The notes under the pieces: model-generated
Database searches by the model: none
The model's input: only the letters and a program-made list of their open reading frames with translations
Told to the model about the DNA's origin: nothing
NCBI RefSeq assembly: GCF_040187885.1
Contig: NZ_JBDPLH010000002.1
Location: 124,001-188,000 of the forward strand
Direction: 5' to 3'
Length of the DNA: 64,000 nucleotides
DNA from: Roseateles_E cavernae
GTDB taxonomy: Bacteria > Pseudomonadota > Gammaproteobacteria > Burkholderiales > Burkholderiaceae_C
Program-made: the position numbers and the translations under genes
Part shown: piece after piece, positions 16,109 to 24,658 of the stretch
Numbering within the stretch: the first letter of the stretch is position 1
How the letters are laid out: every line of letters begins with the position of its first letter

Positions 16109-16428
16109 ACTGCTTTCCGCTGCTGTATCTGGAGAACTGCGAGCTGAGCCCGCCGACGCTGGCGCGCGCACTGTGGAGCCTGCGCCGCCAGGGCTGGTTC
16201 GACGATCTGGCCGGGCTGCTGATCGGCCGCAACAGCGGGCCCGAGGCGCCGCAAGCCGACGGCCTCTCGTACCGGGATGCGCTGGACGGGGTGCTGGGCG
16301 AGCTGGCCTGCCCGGTGCTGATCGAGCTGGACATCGGCCACAGGATGCCGCAGTTCACGCTGATCAACGGCGCGCTGGCCACCGTCAGCTTCGAGGCCGG
16401 GCGCGGCGTGCTGGTGCAGCGGCGCTGA
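16102..16428 (+). pseudogene. 5'-truncated LD-carboxypeptidase (peptidase family S66)
   Basis: The frame ending at 16428 encodes only the C-terminal part (about 105 residues) of an S66-family LD-carboxypeptidase / MccF-like protein. Visible family blocks are LLYLENCELSPPTLARALW, a GLLIGRNSG block and the C-terminal catalytic-His region DIGHRMPQFTLINGALATV. An in-frame TGA at 16099-16101 closes the frame just upstream and no start codon or N-terminal domain with the Ser nucleophile is present. Family members are about 300-350 residues. The gene was therefore cut at about 16110, exactly where the lower-GC island ends. It is presumed non-functional. Confidence 0.8.
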
Positions 16429-16482
16429 GGCCGCGTGGCCCGACCCCCGTCGACCGCAGCCCGTGCCGTTTCATAAGGAGCG

Positions 16483-17337
16483 ATGAACCCCATGGTCGAT
16501 GACGTGACGTCTCGCTGGACTTATGTGCCCGGGCCGGCATTGCCGGGTGACTGGGGCGGCACCTTGGGCGGCTTCAGCGAGGATCTCGGCCGGCCGCTGC
16601 GGCGGCTCGAGGTCGCCTGCCCGCAGCTCAAGCTGGTGATCGGCTTCGGGACCGTCTATGAGCTGACACCGGTGGGCTCGCGCGCCCCTGCCGGCCGCCA
16701 CCGGGCCTTTGCGATCGGCATGGCGGGCGGGCCGATGACGGCGGCGCACGGCGCCGCGCAATCCTGCATCGAGCTGGAACTGCCGCCCTGGGCTGCCCAC
16801 CGCCTGTTCGGCGGCGACCGCCAGCCGCTGGAGGCGGGTGTGGTCGATCTGGCTGACATCTGGGGCCGCGAGGCCGACCTGCTGGTCGAAGCGCTGCACG
16901 AACAGCCTGCATGGCCGCAGCGTTTCGCGATCATCCGGCGTTTTCTGGCCCGGCGGCTCGAAGGCCGCGGTGCGCCGCTGCGGCCCGAGCTGCGCTGGGC
17001 CTGGGAGCAGCTGGCGCAGCAGCAGGGCCGGCTGCCGGTCCGCGCGCTGCAGCAGCGGCTGGGCTGGAGCGAGCGGCATTTCACGACCAGTTTCGCGGCC
17101 GCCGTCGGCCTGGGCCCGAAGGCGGCCGCGCGGCGTCTGCGGTTCGGCCAGGTCTGCCGGTTGATGACCGATGAGCCGGATAGCGCGATCGCCGACCTCG
17201 CCGCGGTTTGCGGCTATAGCGATCAGAGCCATCTGACGCGCGAGTTCCGCGAGTTCGCCGGCTGCGCGCCGGCCGCCTATATGCGGGCCGGCATCGCCGG
17301 CGCGCTGGGCAAGCCTGCCGAGCTGCTCGACGCCTGA
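16483..17337 (+). CDS. AraC-family transcriptional regulator
   Basis: Regulator of 284 residues with a C-terminal AraC/XylS double helix-turn-helix: first HTH around VRALQQRLGWSERHFTTSF and second around IADLAAVCGYSDQSHLTREF, ending with PAAYMR. The N-terminal 170 residues resemble a small cupin-like or DUF6597-type sensor domain. A good ribosome site (AAGGAG) precedes the ATG at 16483. The next gene, 94 bp downstream, is a VOC-family protein, a pairing often seen where the regulator and glyoxalase-like protein share a ligand; that link is inferred. Confidence 0.85.
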   Translation: MNPMVDDVTSRWTYVPGPALPGDWGGTLGGFSEDLGRPLRRLEVACPQLKLVIGFGTVYELTPVGSRAPAGRHRAFAIGMAGGPMTAAHGAAQSCIELELPPWAAHRLFGGDRQPLEAGVVDLADIWGREADLLVEALHEQPAWPQRFAIIRRFLARRLEGRGAPLRPELRWAWEQLAQQQGRLPVRALQQRLGWSERHFTTSFAAAVGLGPKAAARRLRFGQVCRLMTDEPDSAIADLAAVCGYSDQSHLTREFREFAGCAPAAYMRAGIAGALGKPAELLDA

Positions 17338-17431
17338 GCCTGCCGGGCGGGTTTGCGGTTTTCTTCAAGACAAGGCGCACGGTCCTGCCGACACTGGCCG
17401 ATCGTTCAACCGTCGTGCAAAGGAGTCAGCC

Positions 17432-17776
17432 ATGATCGGAACCGTCTCTTACCTGGAAATCGGCGCGCCGGACGCGCGCAGCTCGCAAGCCTTCTTCCGC
17501 CAGTTGTTCGACTGGCCGTTCACTCCCACCGAGCGGCCCGGAGAGGGGTGGTTCCAGGGGCCCGGCCTGACGCTGGGCCTGCATGGCGACGACCCGACGC
17601 CGCAGATGCTGGTCTTCTTCCAGGTGCCCGACATGCCGGCGGCGCTGGCCCGGCTGCGGGCGCTGGGAGGGCGGGCTGATGAACCCGGTGCCGCCGAGCC
17701 GGGCTTCGGTGTTTTCTGCCTGGGTGTCGATCCCCAAGGTGTGCGCTTCGGCCTGCATCAGCCGCCCCCACCTTGA
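17432..17776 (+). CDS. VOC (glyoxalase/bleomycin resistance/dioxygenase) superfamily protein
   Basis: One-domain vicinal-oxygen-chelate protein of 114 residues with paired beta-alpha-beta-beta-beta modules. Typical blocks are the N-terminal YLEIGAPDARSSQAFFRQLF and the C-terminal FCLGVDPQGVRFGLHQ. AAGGAG lies 7 bp before the ATG. The reaction cannot be told from sequence: members act as lyases, dioxygenases or antibiotic-binding proteins. It stands 94 bp after an AraC regulator and 18 bp before an ECF sigma gene. Confidence 0.82.
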   Translation: MIGTVSYLEIGAPDARSSQAFFRQLFDWPFTPTERPGEGWFQGPGLTLGLHGDDPTPQMLVFFQVPDMPAALARLRALGGRADEPGAAEPGFGVFCLGVDPQGVRFGLHQPPPP

Positions 17777-17794
17777 TGTGATACTGCGCCCAGC

Positions 17795-18388
17795 ATGGAC
17801 CGCCCGCCGCCCCCCGAGTCGCTGACCGCCCTCCTGCGCGCCGCCCATGGTGGCGACCGGGGCGCCGCCGACCGGGCTTTTGCCGAGCTCTATCCGGACC
17901 TGCTGCGCATCGCCCGCGCGCGCCTGCGCAGCAGCCACCGGCCCGACACCCTGCTCGACACCCAGGCCCTGGTGCACGAGAGCTTTCTGCATTTCGTCCA
18001 GGGCGCCCGGCTGACGATAGCCGACCGCAAGCATTTCTTCGCCTACGCCGCCAAGACCATGCGCCACATCGTCATCGACTTTGCACGCCACCGCAATGCG
18101 GCCCGGCGCGGCGGCGCTGGGCAAGACCTGACCCTCGATACCCAGCGCGCGGCCGATCTGGGCGCGGGGCAGGGCGCCGATGCCGCCGCCGTGCTCGATG
18201 TCGAGCGCGCGCTGAACGAGCTGGAGCTGCTCGACGCCAAGCTGGCCCAGGTGGTCGAGATGCGCTATTTCGGTGGCTGCACCGATGCCGAGATCGCGCT
18301 GGCCATGGACATCAGCGACCGCAGCGTGCGCCGCTACTGGGACAAGGCGCGCGCCTTCATGCGGCTGCGGCTGCAGGGCGATGCCTGA
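17795..18388 (+). CDS. ECF-type RNA polymerase sigma factor (TIGR02999-like)
   Basis: Extracytoplasmic-function sigma factor of 197 residues. Region 2 contains ELYPDLLRIARARLR and the -10 recognition block KHFFAYAAKTMRHIVIDFAR; region 4 contains VVEMRYFGGCTDAEIALAMDIS for -35 binding. The DTQALVHESFLHFV block is characteristic of the TIGR02999 group. No anti-sigma factor follows. Instead its stop overlaps the ATG of a Ser/Thr kinase gene (TGATG), so control by phosphorylation is more likely than by a classic ZAS-type anti-sigma factor. A PEP-CTERM gene downstream may be among its targets (inference). Confidence 0.88.
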   Translation: MDRPPPPESLTALLRAAHGGDRGAADRAFAELYPDLLRIARARLRSSHRPDTLLDTQALVHESFLHFVQGARLTIADRKHFFAYAAKTMRHIVIDFARHRNAARRGGAGQDLTLDTQRAADLGAGQGADAAAVLDVERALNELELLDAKLAQVVEMRYFGGCTDAEIALAMDISDRSVRRYWDKARAFMRLRLQGDA

Positions 18389-21066
18389 TGCGCGCGCCGG
18401 TCGACGCCGCCGCCTGGGCCCGGATCTCGCAAGGCTTCGACGAGGCGCTGGACCTGGCACCGGCGCAGCGCGCGGCCTGGCTGGCGGCGCTGGAGGCCAG
18501 CGAGCCCGAGATCGGCGCCGCGCTGCGCCGCCTGCTCGCCGCCCACGAGCAGGCCGATGACGGCCGGCTGGCGGCCGCGCCCTCGGGCCTGGTGGCCCAG
18601 GCCCTGGTCCAGCGGGCCGGCGCGGCCCTGCTGCCGGGCGCGATGGTCGGCTGCTACCGGCTGATCGAGCCGCTGGGCCAGGGCGGCATGGCCAGTGTCT
18701 GGCTGGCCGAGCAGACCGAGCATGTGCTGCGCCGTGTCGCGCTGAAGCTGCCGCATCGCGGCCTGGGTCTGGAGACCGACGAGACGGCGGCCCGACGCTT
18801 CATCCAGGAGCGCGATCTGCTGGCCGGGCTGGAGCACCCGCATATCGCGCGCCTGTATGACGCCGGCTTTGCCGCCGACGGCCAGCCCTATCTGGCGATG
18901 GAATGGGTGCCGGGGCAGACGATCACGCGCTATGCCGATCAGCAGCGCCTCGATCTGGCGGCGCGGCTGCGGCTGTTTCTGCAGGTGCTCAGCGCGGTCG
19001 GCCATGCCCATGCGGCCCTGGTCATCCACCGCGACCTGAAGCCCTCCAACATCCTGGTGACGCCCGATGGCCAGGTCAAGCTGCTGGACTTCGGCATCGC
19101 CCATCTGCTGGGCGCGGCGCTGCCGCTGGATGGGCACTCGTTCACGCCCGACGCGGCCGCGCCCGAGCAACTGGCCGGGCGCAGCCTCGGCACCGCCTCG
19201 GATATTTATTCGCTGGGCGTCGTGCTCTACGAGCTGCTGAGCGGCCGGCGGCCCTACCGGCTGCCGGCCGGCTCGGCCGAGGCGATGGCGGCTGCGTTGG
19301 CGGGCTTGAGCATCAGGCCGCCGAGCACCTGGCGCCGCGTGCTGGCCGGGGATCTGGACGCGCTGGTGATGTGCTGCCTGAGCCAGGATCCGGCCGGCCG
19401 CTATGCCAGCGTCGAGGCCCTGGCCAAGGACATAGCGCGCCATCTGGTCCGCGCGCCGCTGGCGGTGCGCGGTCGCTCGGCGACCTATCTGCTGGGCCGT
19501 TTTCTGAGCCGCTACCGCTGGTGGGTGGCCGGCGGCGGTCTGGTGTTCGCGTCGCTGGCCGGCGGGCTGGGGCTGAGCCTGTGGCAGATGCAGCGGGCCG
19601 AGCTGCAGCGCGCGGTGGCCGAGCGGGCGGCGGCGCGCGAGGAGGCGCTGCGCTACCAGCTGATCGGCCTGTTCCGCAGCGCGATTGCCGATCCCGCCGC
19701 GGCGTCGGCGGCCGGCCCGCTGACCGCCAAGGCCATGCTGGACCGCAGCGCCGCCCGGGTGATTGCCGAGTATCGCGACGACCCGCAACGTGCCGGCAAG
19801 CTGACCATCACGCTGGCCGATCTGTATGGAGCGCTGGGCGATGTCGAGGGCCAGCTGCCGCTGCTCGAAGGCTTTCTGGCGGCGGCCGGGCCGCAGGCCG
19901 ATGCGCAAGACCTGGCCCTGGTGCGGCAGAAGCTGGCCAATATCGAGCTGCTGCGTGGCCGCGTGGCGGAGGCTGCGGCGCTGCTGGGCCAGGCCGAGGC
20001 CTTCTGGGCGACCGCGCCGGCTGCACATCGCGAGCCACTGCTGGAGGGCCTGCTGATACGGGGCAGCCTGCAGCGGGCCCAGGGCGATCTGGCGGGCTCG
20101 CTGGCGACTTTTCGCAGCGCCATCGCCCAGCGCCAGGCGCTCTCGGGCGAGCGCCACCGCGAGACGGCCCTGCTCTACAACTCGATGGCCATCACGCTGA
20201 CGGCGGCCAACCGGCAGGACGAGGCGCTGGCCGCCTACCGCCGCACGCTGGCCATCTTCGAGCAGCTGGGCCGCGCCGAGGACCTGGACGCGCTGGTGAT
20301 ACGCGGCAATACCGGCACGCTGGCGCTGCGCCTGGGGCGGCTGGCCGAGGCCGAACCGGTGCTGAAGAGCGCCTTCGAGGCGCAGCGCCGGCGCGGCGGC
20401 GATTCGGCGGCGGTGGCGGCCGCGATGGGCATGTATGGCGCGGTGCTGAGCCAGCGCGAGCGCTGGGGCGAGGCCTTGCCGGTGCTGCGCGAAGCCCTGG
20501 GCCTTGCCGAGCGCTTTGCCGGCCCGGCCAGCCCGCTGGCGCTGCGCGGCCGGCTGTTCCTGGTCGAGGCCCAGCTGGGCTCGGGCGATCTGGCCGGGGC
20601 CGCTGCCGGCCTCGAGGCGGCCCAGGCCCGGCTGGCCGAGCGTTTGGGGACTGGCCATCTGCTGGCCCGGCGCCTGGGCCTGCTGCGTGCCCGGCTGGCG
20701 GCGCAGCGCGGCGACCACGCCGGCGCCCGGCGGCAGTACGAGGCCCTGCTGGCGCCGCTGGAGGCTCTGGGCGCGCCGGCGCTGACGGCGCTGGCCGAGG
20801 CCCGGCTGGGTCTGGGCGAGGCCTTGCTGGCCCAGGACCGGGCGCCGGAGGCGGTGGCGCCGCTGCGCGCGGCGCTGCGGCTGCGCGAGCAGCTGCTGTG
20901 GGCGCAGTCCTGGGAGCTGGCCCTGGCCCGGCTGCGCCTGGGCCAGGCGCTGCAGCGCAGTGGCGGCCCCGGCGTCGGGGAGGCCGCCGCACTGCTGAGC
21001 GAGGGCCGGGCCGGCCTGCTGGCCCAGCTGGGCCCGGCGCACTCCCTGACCCGCCCGACCCCCTAG
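18388..21066 (+). CDS. Membrane Ser/Thr protein kinase with C-terminal TPR repeats
   Basis: Hanks-type kinase of 892 residues. The kinase domain (about 89-365) has the glycine loop LGQGGMASVW, VALK lysine at 120, HRDLKPSN at 214-221 (catalytic D216), DFG at 234-236 and APEQ at 258-261. A single transmembrane helix lies near 373-395, followed by about 480 residues of tetratricopeptide-type helical repeats rich in Ala and Leu, presumably outside the membrane and used for protein binding. A short N-terminal helical region precedes the kinase. All catalytic residues are intact. The gene overlaps the ECF sigma gene by one base, so the two form a sigma/kinase module. Substrates other than the sigma factor are unknown. 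Confidence 0.9.
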   Translation: MRAPVDAAAWARISQGFDEALDLAPAQRAAWLAALEASEPEIGAALRRLLAAHEQADDGRLAAAPSGLVAQALVQRAGAALLPGAMVGCYRLIEPLGQGGMASVWLAEQTEHVLRRVALKLPHRGLGLETDETAARRFIQERDLLAGLEHPHIARLYDAGFAADGQPYLAMEWVPGQTITRYADQQRLDLAARLRLFLQVLSAVGHAHAALVIHRDLKPSNILVTPDGQVKLLDFGIAHLLGAALPLDGHSFTPDAAAPEQLAGRSLGTASDIYSLGVVLYELLSGRRPYRLPAGSAEAMAAALAGLSIRPPSTWRRVLAGDLDALVMCCLSQDPAGRYASVEALAKDIARHLVRAPLAVRGRSATYLLGRFLSRYRWWVAGGGLVFASLAGGLGLSLWQMQRAELQRAVAERAAAREEALRYQLIGLFRSAIADPAAASAAGPLTAKAMLDRSAARVIAEYRDDPQRAGKLTITLADLYGALGDVEGQLPLLEGFLAAAGPQADAQDLALVRQKLANIELLRGRVAEAAALLGQAEAFWATAPAAHREPLLEGLLIRGSLQRAQGDLAGSLATFRSAIAQRQALSGERHRETALLYNSMAITLTAANRQDEALAAYRRTLAIFEQLGRAEDLDALVIRGNTGTLALRLGRLAEAEPVLKSAFEAQRRRGGDSAAVAAAMGMYGAVLSQRERWGEALPVLREALGLAERFAGPASPLALRGRLFLVEAQLGSGDLAGAAAGLEAAQARLAERLGTGHLLARRLGLLRARLAAQRGDHAGARRQYEALLAPLEALGAPALTALAEARLGLGEALLAQDRAPEAVAPLRAALRLREQLLWAQSWELALARLRLGQALQRSGGPGVGEAAALLSEGRAGLLAQLGPAHSLTRPTP

Positions 21067-21118
21067 CTTGTGGGTGAGCGACCTGTCCGGGTCGGGCCGC
21101 GATTTGCGTATGCCCCGT

Positions 21119-21138
21119 GACAAGCCTTTTTGCTTGTC
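21119..21138 (+). promoter_or_regulatory. Hairpin before the PEP-CTERM gene
   Basis: GACAAGC at 21119-21125 and GCTTGTC at 21132-21138 form a perfect 7-bp stem with a 6-nt CTTTTT loop. It ends 10 bp before the ribosome site of the gene at 21159. It could be an operator dyad or a 5'UTR hairpin. Confidence 0.4.
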
Positions 21139-21158
21139 GTTACCCATGGGAGAAAATC

Positions 21159-22148
21159 ATGAAGCCATCACTGTCAAGCCCGCTGCTGTCGCTGGGGCTC
21201 GCCGTCCTGGCCGGCCAGGCTGCTGCTCAGCAGCAAGTGCTGTCGGTCGGCCAGGCACCGGGAACGCCGGGCTATACCTATACCTACGGTGGGCTGGCCT
21301 ATGACAGCAGCACCCGCTACAACCCTCAGCCCGGCAAGGTGCTGCAGATGAGCTGGCTGAAGGATGCGACCAATACCACCGGCCTGGTCTCGGCCGAGCT
21401 GGGCCGTCTGCGCGTGGCCGAGTTCGGCGCGGGCCGGGCCTATGCGACGGATGGCAGCCAGTTCGGCATCGGCGGCAATCTGCGCCAGGCCTCCTTCGAG
21501 GACACGCTGAGCCTGGATGGCGCGGGGCTCAATGCGAACACGGTGATGCGCATCGACTATCACTTCGGGGGCCGGGCCGGCGGGCGCATCGAGACCAATA
21601 CAGAGTATGGCAACCGGCTGGACATCCTGGCCGAGCTGGCGATGGTTGTCGGCCCTCACGGCTTGCTGGTCACCGAGCGTACCTGGGCAACCCAGGACGT
21701 GCTGGCCGGCGGCCAGACGCGCAGCACGCTGGCCAGCAGCGGCATCTTCGATGTCAGCGCCACCGGTTTCAGCATGAGGTTGGGCCCGAAGCCGCAGTTC
21801 GGGAATTATCAGTTCGATGTGGAATGGCGTCTGGCGCTGCGGTCGCAATGCCTGTTCACGCTGTCGGCGCTGCCCCCGCATCTGCCGGCGCCGTCGGGCG
21901 GCTGCAGCTACAGTGCCGACTACGGCAATACCGCCAGCTTCATGGGCCTGAGCCTCTACGACGGTGTCAGCGGCGCGCTGCTCGACCCGGCCACCTACTA
22001 CCTGCGCTCGGGCAGCGGCTTTGACTATGGCGAGGGCTTCGGCAACACGGCCCCGGTGCCCGAGCCGCAGAGCTGGGCCCTGCTGGCCCTGGGCCTCACC
22101 CTGCTGGGCTGGCGCCGGGCGCGCCAGTCGTCGTCGGCCGGGGGCTGA
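21159..22148 (+). CDS. PEP-CTERM sorting-domain secreted protein
   Basis: Exported protein of 329 residues. It has a signal peptide ending near AGQAAAQ (residues 1-24), a beta-rich body with many Gly, Ser, Tyr and Asn, and a PEP-CTERM tail: VPEPQSW, a hydrophobic segment ALLALGLTLLGW and a basic RRARQ end. Such tails are recognised by exosortase (EpsH/XrtA) and link surface proteins to exopolysaccharide or biofilm systems. GGGAG lies 7 bp before the ATG at 21159. It follows the ECF sigma/kinase pair by 92 bp. No exosortase gene is in the window. Confidence 0.85.
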   Translation: MKPSLSSPLLSLGLAVLAGQAAAQQQVLSVGQAPGTPGYTYTYGGLAYDSSTRYNPQPGKVLQMSWLKDATNTTGLVSAELGRLRVAEFGAGRAYATDGSQFGIGGNLRQASFEDTLSLDGAGLNANTVMRIDYHFGGRAGGRIETNTEYGNRLDILAELAMVVGPHGLLVTERTWATQDVLAGGQTRSTLASSGIFDVSATGFSMRLGPKPQFGNYQFDVEWRLALRSQCLFTLSALPPHLPAPSGGCSYSADYGNTASFMGLSLYDGVSGALLDPATYYLRSGSGFDYGEGFGNTAPVPEPQSWALLALGLTLLGWRRARQSSSAGG

Positions 22149-22149
22149 G

Positions 22150-23460
22150 TCAGTCGCGGGCGTTGCGCAGCCGGTTGGCGCGCAGCGCCAGCAGCGTGCA
22201 GGCCACGCCCGACAGCAGATAGAGCGTGACGGCAGCAAGGCCGAAGCGGGCCGACAGGCCCAGTGCCACCAGCGGCGCGAAGGCGGCGCCGATCAGCCAG
22301 GCCAGATCGGCTGTCAGCGCGGCGCCGGTGTAGCGCATGCGCGGCAGGAAGTTGGCCGTCACCGCGCCGGCCGCCTGGCCGTAGCTCAGGCCCAGCAGCA
22401 CGAAGCCGAGCAGGATGAAGGCGTCCTGGCCCACCTGGCCGCCGTCCAGCAGCAGCGGCGCGAACAGGCTGAACACGCCGATGGCCGTCGCCAGCATGCC
22501 CAGGGTGCGGCGCCGGCCGATGCGGTCGGCCAGCAGGCCCGACAGCGGCATCGCGCCAGCCGCCAGCAGGGCGCCGACCACCTGCACGACCAGCACCTCG
22601 CCGACCGGGCGCTCCGAGAACAGCATGATCCAGGACAGCGGGAACACCGTGACGATGTGGAACAGCGCATAGCTGGCCAGCGCGGCAAAGGCGCCGATCA
22701 GCACATTGCTGCCCTGGCTGCGCAGCAACTCGCCGACATCGCAGGGCTCCAGTTCCTTGGCATCGAGCTCGCGCTCGTACTCATGGGTGACCACCAGGCG
22801 CAGCCGCGCGAACAGCGCCACCACATTGATCGCGAAGGCGGCGAAGAAGGGGAAGCGCCAACCCCAGTCGAGGAAGTCGTGCTCGGACATGCTGCCCCAG
22901 AGATAGGCAAACAGTCCGCAGGCGATCAGAAAGCCCAGCGGCGCGCCGAGCTGGCCCAGCATCGCATACCAGCCGCGGCGGTTTTCCGGTGCGTTCAGCG
23001 CCAGCAGCGAGGGCAGGCCGTCCCAGGAGCCGCCCAGGGCCAGGCCCTGGCCGATGCGGAACAGCGCCAGCAGCGCGATCGCGCCCAGGCCCAGGCTGTG
23101 ATAGCTGGGCAGCAGGGCCATGCCGGCGGTCGAGCAGCCCAGCAGGAACAGCGCCGAGGCCAGCTTGGCGCTGCGGCCCCAGCGGCGCTGGATGGCCATG
23201 CCGGCCACCGTGCCTACCGGCCGCACGACGAAGGCAAAGGCGAACAGCGCGAAGGCGTACAGCGTGCCCTCCAGCCGGTCGGCGAAGGGGAAGAACACCG
23301 CCGGGAAGACCAGCACCGAGGCGATGCCGTAGACAAAGAAGTCGAAATACTCGGAGGCCCGGCCGATCACGACGCCGACGGCGATGTCGCCGGGCGCCAG
23401 GCTGTGCTCGGGCTGGGTGCCCTGGATGCCGGGATGGGTGAGGGTGTTACTGCTGGCCAT
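22150..23460 (-). CDS. MFS transporter, metabolite:H+ symporter (MHS) type
   Basis: Inner-membrane transporter of 436 residues with about 12 transmembrane segments. It matches the MHS branch of the major facilitator superfamily (ProP/ShiA/KgtP relatives): ASEYFDFFVYGIASVLVFP in TM1, FVVRPVGTVAGMAIQRRWGR between TM2 and TM3, and FRIGQGLALGGSWDG in TM4. Substrates of this branch are organic acids, osmolytes or shikimate-like compounds; which one cannot be told here. Its stop is one base from that of the convergent PEP-CTERM gene, and its start faces cyoA across a 105-bp gap holding two dyad motifs. Confidence 0.88.
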   Translation of the reverse strand: MASSNTLTHPGIQGTQPEHSLAPGDIAVGVVIGRASEYFDFFVYGIASVLVFPAVFFPFADRLEGTLYAFALFAFAFVVRPVGTVAGMAIQRRWGRSAKLASALFLLGCSTAGMALLPSYHSLGLGAIALLALFRIGQGLALGGSWDGLPSLLALNAPENRRGWYAMLGQLGAPLGFLIACGLFAYLWGSMSEHDFLDWGWRFPFFAAFAINVVALFARLRLVVTHEYERELDAKELEPCDVGELLRSQGSNVLIGAFAALASYALFHIVTVFPLSWIMLFSERPVGEVLVVQVVGALLAAGAMPLSGLLADRIGRRRTLGMLATAIGVFSLFAPLLLDGGQVGQDAFILLGFVLLGLSYGQAAGAVTANFLPRMRYTGAALTADLAWLIGAAFAPLVALGLSARFGLAAVTLYLLSGVACTLLALRANRLRNARD

Positions 23461-23474
23461 GTCTCGCTTGCCTT

Positions 23475-23487
23475 GGACAAAATGTCC
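23475..23487. promoter_or_regulatory. Palindrome GGACA-AAA-TGTCC in the MFS/cyoA gap
   Basis: A perfect 5-bp inverted repeat with a 3-bp A-rich spacer lies 15 bp upstream of the MFS start and 6 bp from the FNR-type box. It may be an operator for a dimeric regulator acting on the MFS gene or on cyoA. The regulator is not identifiable from the window. Confidence 0.4.
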
Positions 23488-23492
23488 TATCG

Positions 23493-23506
23493 TTGATTTG
23501 GGTCAA
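23493..23506. promoter_or_regulatory. FNR/Anr-type box upstream of cyoA
   Basis: TTGATTTGGGTCAA matches the FNR consensus TTGAT-N4-ATCAA at nine of ten defined positions. It is centred 66 bp before the cyoA start and 40 bp before the MFS start. An oxygen-responsive FNR site fits control of a terminal oxidase operon. Confidence 0.65.
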
Positions 23507-23565
23507 TCAAGATACATTTCCGACCGATGCGCAACTAGCGTTTTCCCGCCGGCCTGGTATTCCCG

Positions 23566-24627
23566 ATGTCCCCAAAACCTTTAGTCGATACCACCTTAGC
23601 ACGACTGGGCCTGCTGGCCCTGGCCCTGCCGCTGGGCGCCTGCAATATGGTGGTGATGAAACCCTCGGGCGATATCGCCCAGCAGCAGGCGCAGCTGATC
23701 GTCACCTCGACGATCCTGATGCTGATCATCATCGTGCCGGTGATCGCGCTGACCCTGCTGTTCGCCTGGCGCTACCGCCAGAACAACAAGTCCGCCACCT
23801 ACAGCCCCGACTGGGACCACTCGACCCGGCTCGAGCTGGTGATCTGGGGCGCGCCGCTCTTGATCATCATCGCGCTGGGCGCGATCACCTGGATCAGCAC
23901 CCACAAGCTCGACCCCTACCGGCCGCTGGACCGCATCGCCGAAGGCCGGCCGCTGCCGCAGGGCCAGGCGCCGCTGGTGGTCGAGGTCGTGGCGCTGGAC
24001 TGGAAGTGGCTGTTCCTCTACCCCGAGCAGGGCATCGCGACGGTCAACGAGCTGGCCGCGCCGGTGGACCGGCCGATCCAGTTCAAGATCACCGCGTCCA
24101 CGGTGATGAACTCCTTCTACATCCCGGCGCTGGCCGGCCAGATCTATGCGATGCCCGGCATGCAGACCATGCTGCATGCGGTGATCAACAAGCCCGGCGC
24201 GTTCGACGGCTTCTCGGCCAATTTCAGCGGCGATGGCTTCTCGCACATGCGCTTCAAGTTCCACGGCCTGTCCGAGGCTGGCTTCGAGCAGTGGGTGCAG
24301 AAGAACAAGGCCGAGGGCCAGGCCTTGACCCGCGCCGACTATCTGCAGCTGGAGCAGCCCAGCGCGCGCGAGCCGGTGCGCCGCTATGCGACGGTGGCTC
24401 CGGGCCTGTATGACGCGATCCTGAACCGCTGCGTCGACGGCAGCAAGATGTGCATGGCCCAGATGATGGCGATCGACGCCGCCGGCGGCCTGGGCAAGGG
24501 CAGCATTGCCGGCCTGTCGAGCAAGCCCTGGCGCAATGGTGACGAGCTTGCCGAGCGCCGCTATGTGGCCGCGCTGTGCACGCCCGAGAACGCCGGCGAC
24601 TTCAGCCTCGCGCGCAGCCAGCCCTGA
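23566..24627 (+). CDS. cyoA: Cytochrome bo3-type ubiquinol oxidase subunit II
   Basis: Lipoprotein subunit II of 353 residues. The N terminus is a lipoprotein signal with lipobox LGAC, then two transmembrane helices (about 45-70 and 90-110) and a periplasmic cupredoxin domain. The CuA ligands of cytochrome c oxidases are absent, and the ALDWKWLFLYPEQGIATVNE block is that of quinol oxidases. The C-terminal extension carries extra cysteines (NRCVDGSKMC, AALCTPE) not essential to the family fold. First gene of cyoABCD-surf1-regB-regA. Confidence 0.93.
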   Translation: MSPKPLVDTTLARLGLLALALPLGACNMVVMKPSGDIAQQQAQLIVTSTILMLIIIVPVIALTLLFAWRYRQNNKSATYSPDWDHSTRLELVIWGAPLLIIIALGAITWISTHKLDPYRPLDRIAEGRPLPQGQAPLVVEVVALDWKWLFLYPEQGIATVNELAAPVDRPIQFKITASTVMNSFYIPALAGQIYAMPGMQTMLHAVINKPGAFDGFSANFSGDGFSHMRFKFHGLSEAGFEQWVQKNKAEGQALTRADYLQLEQPSAREPVRRYATVAPGLYDAILNRCVDGSKMCMAQMMAIDAAGGLGKGSIAGLSSKPWRNGDELAERRYVAALCTPENAGDFSLARSQP

Positions 24628-24658
24628 CGCGAACCGGATACAGAGCGAGACCCTCTCC

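Noticed and set aside
18334..21147. 937-codon minus-strand frame over the kinase gene
   Set aside because: Low-complexity Gln/Arg/Ala composition and no motif; the kinase frame has every catalytic residue.
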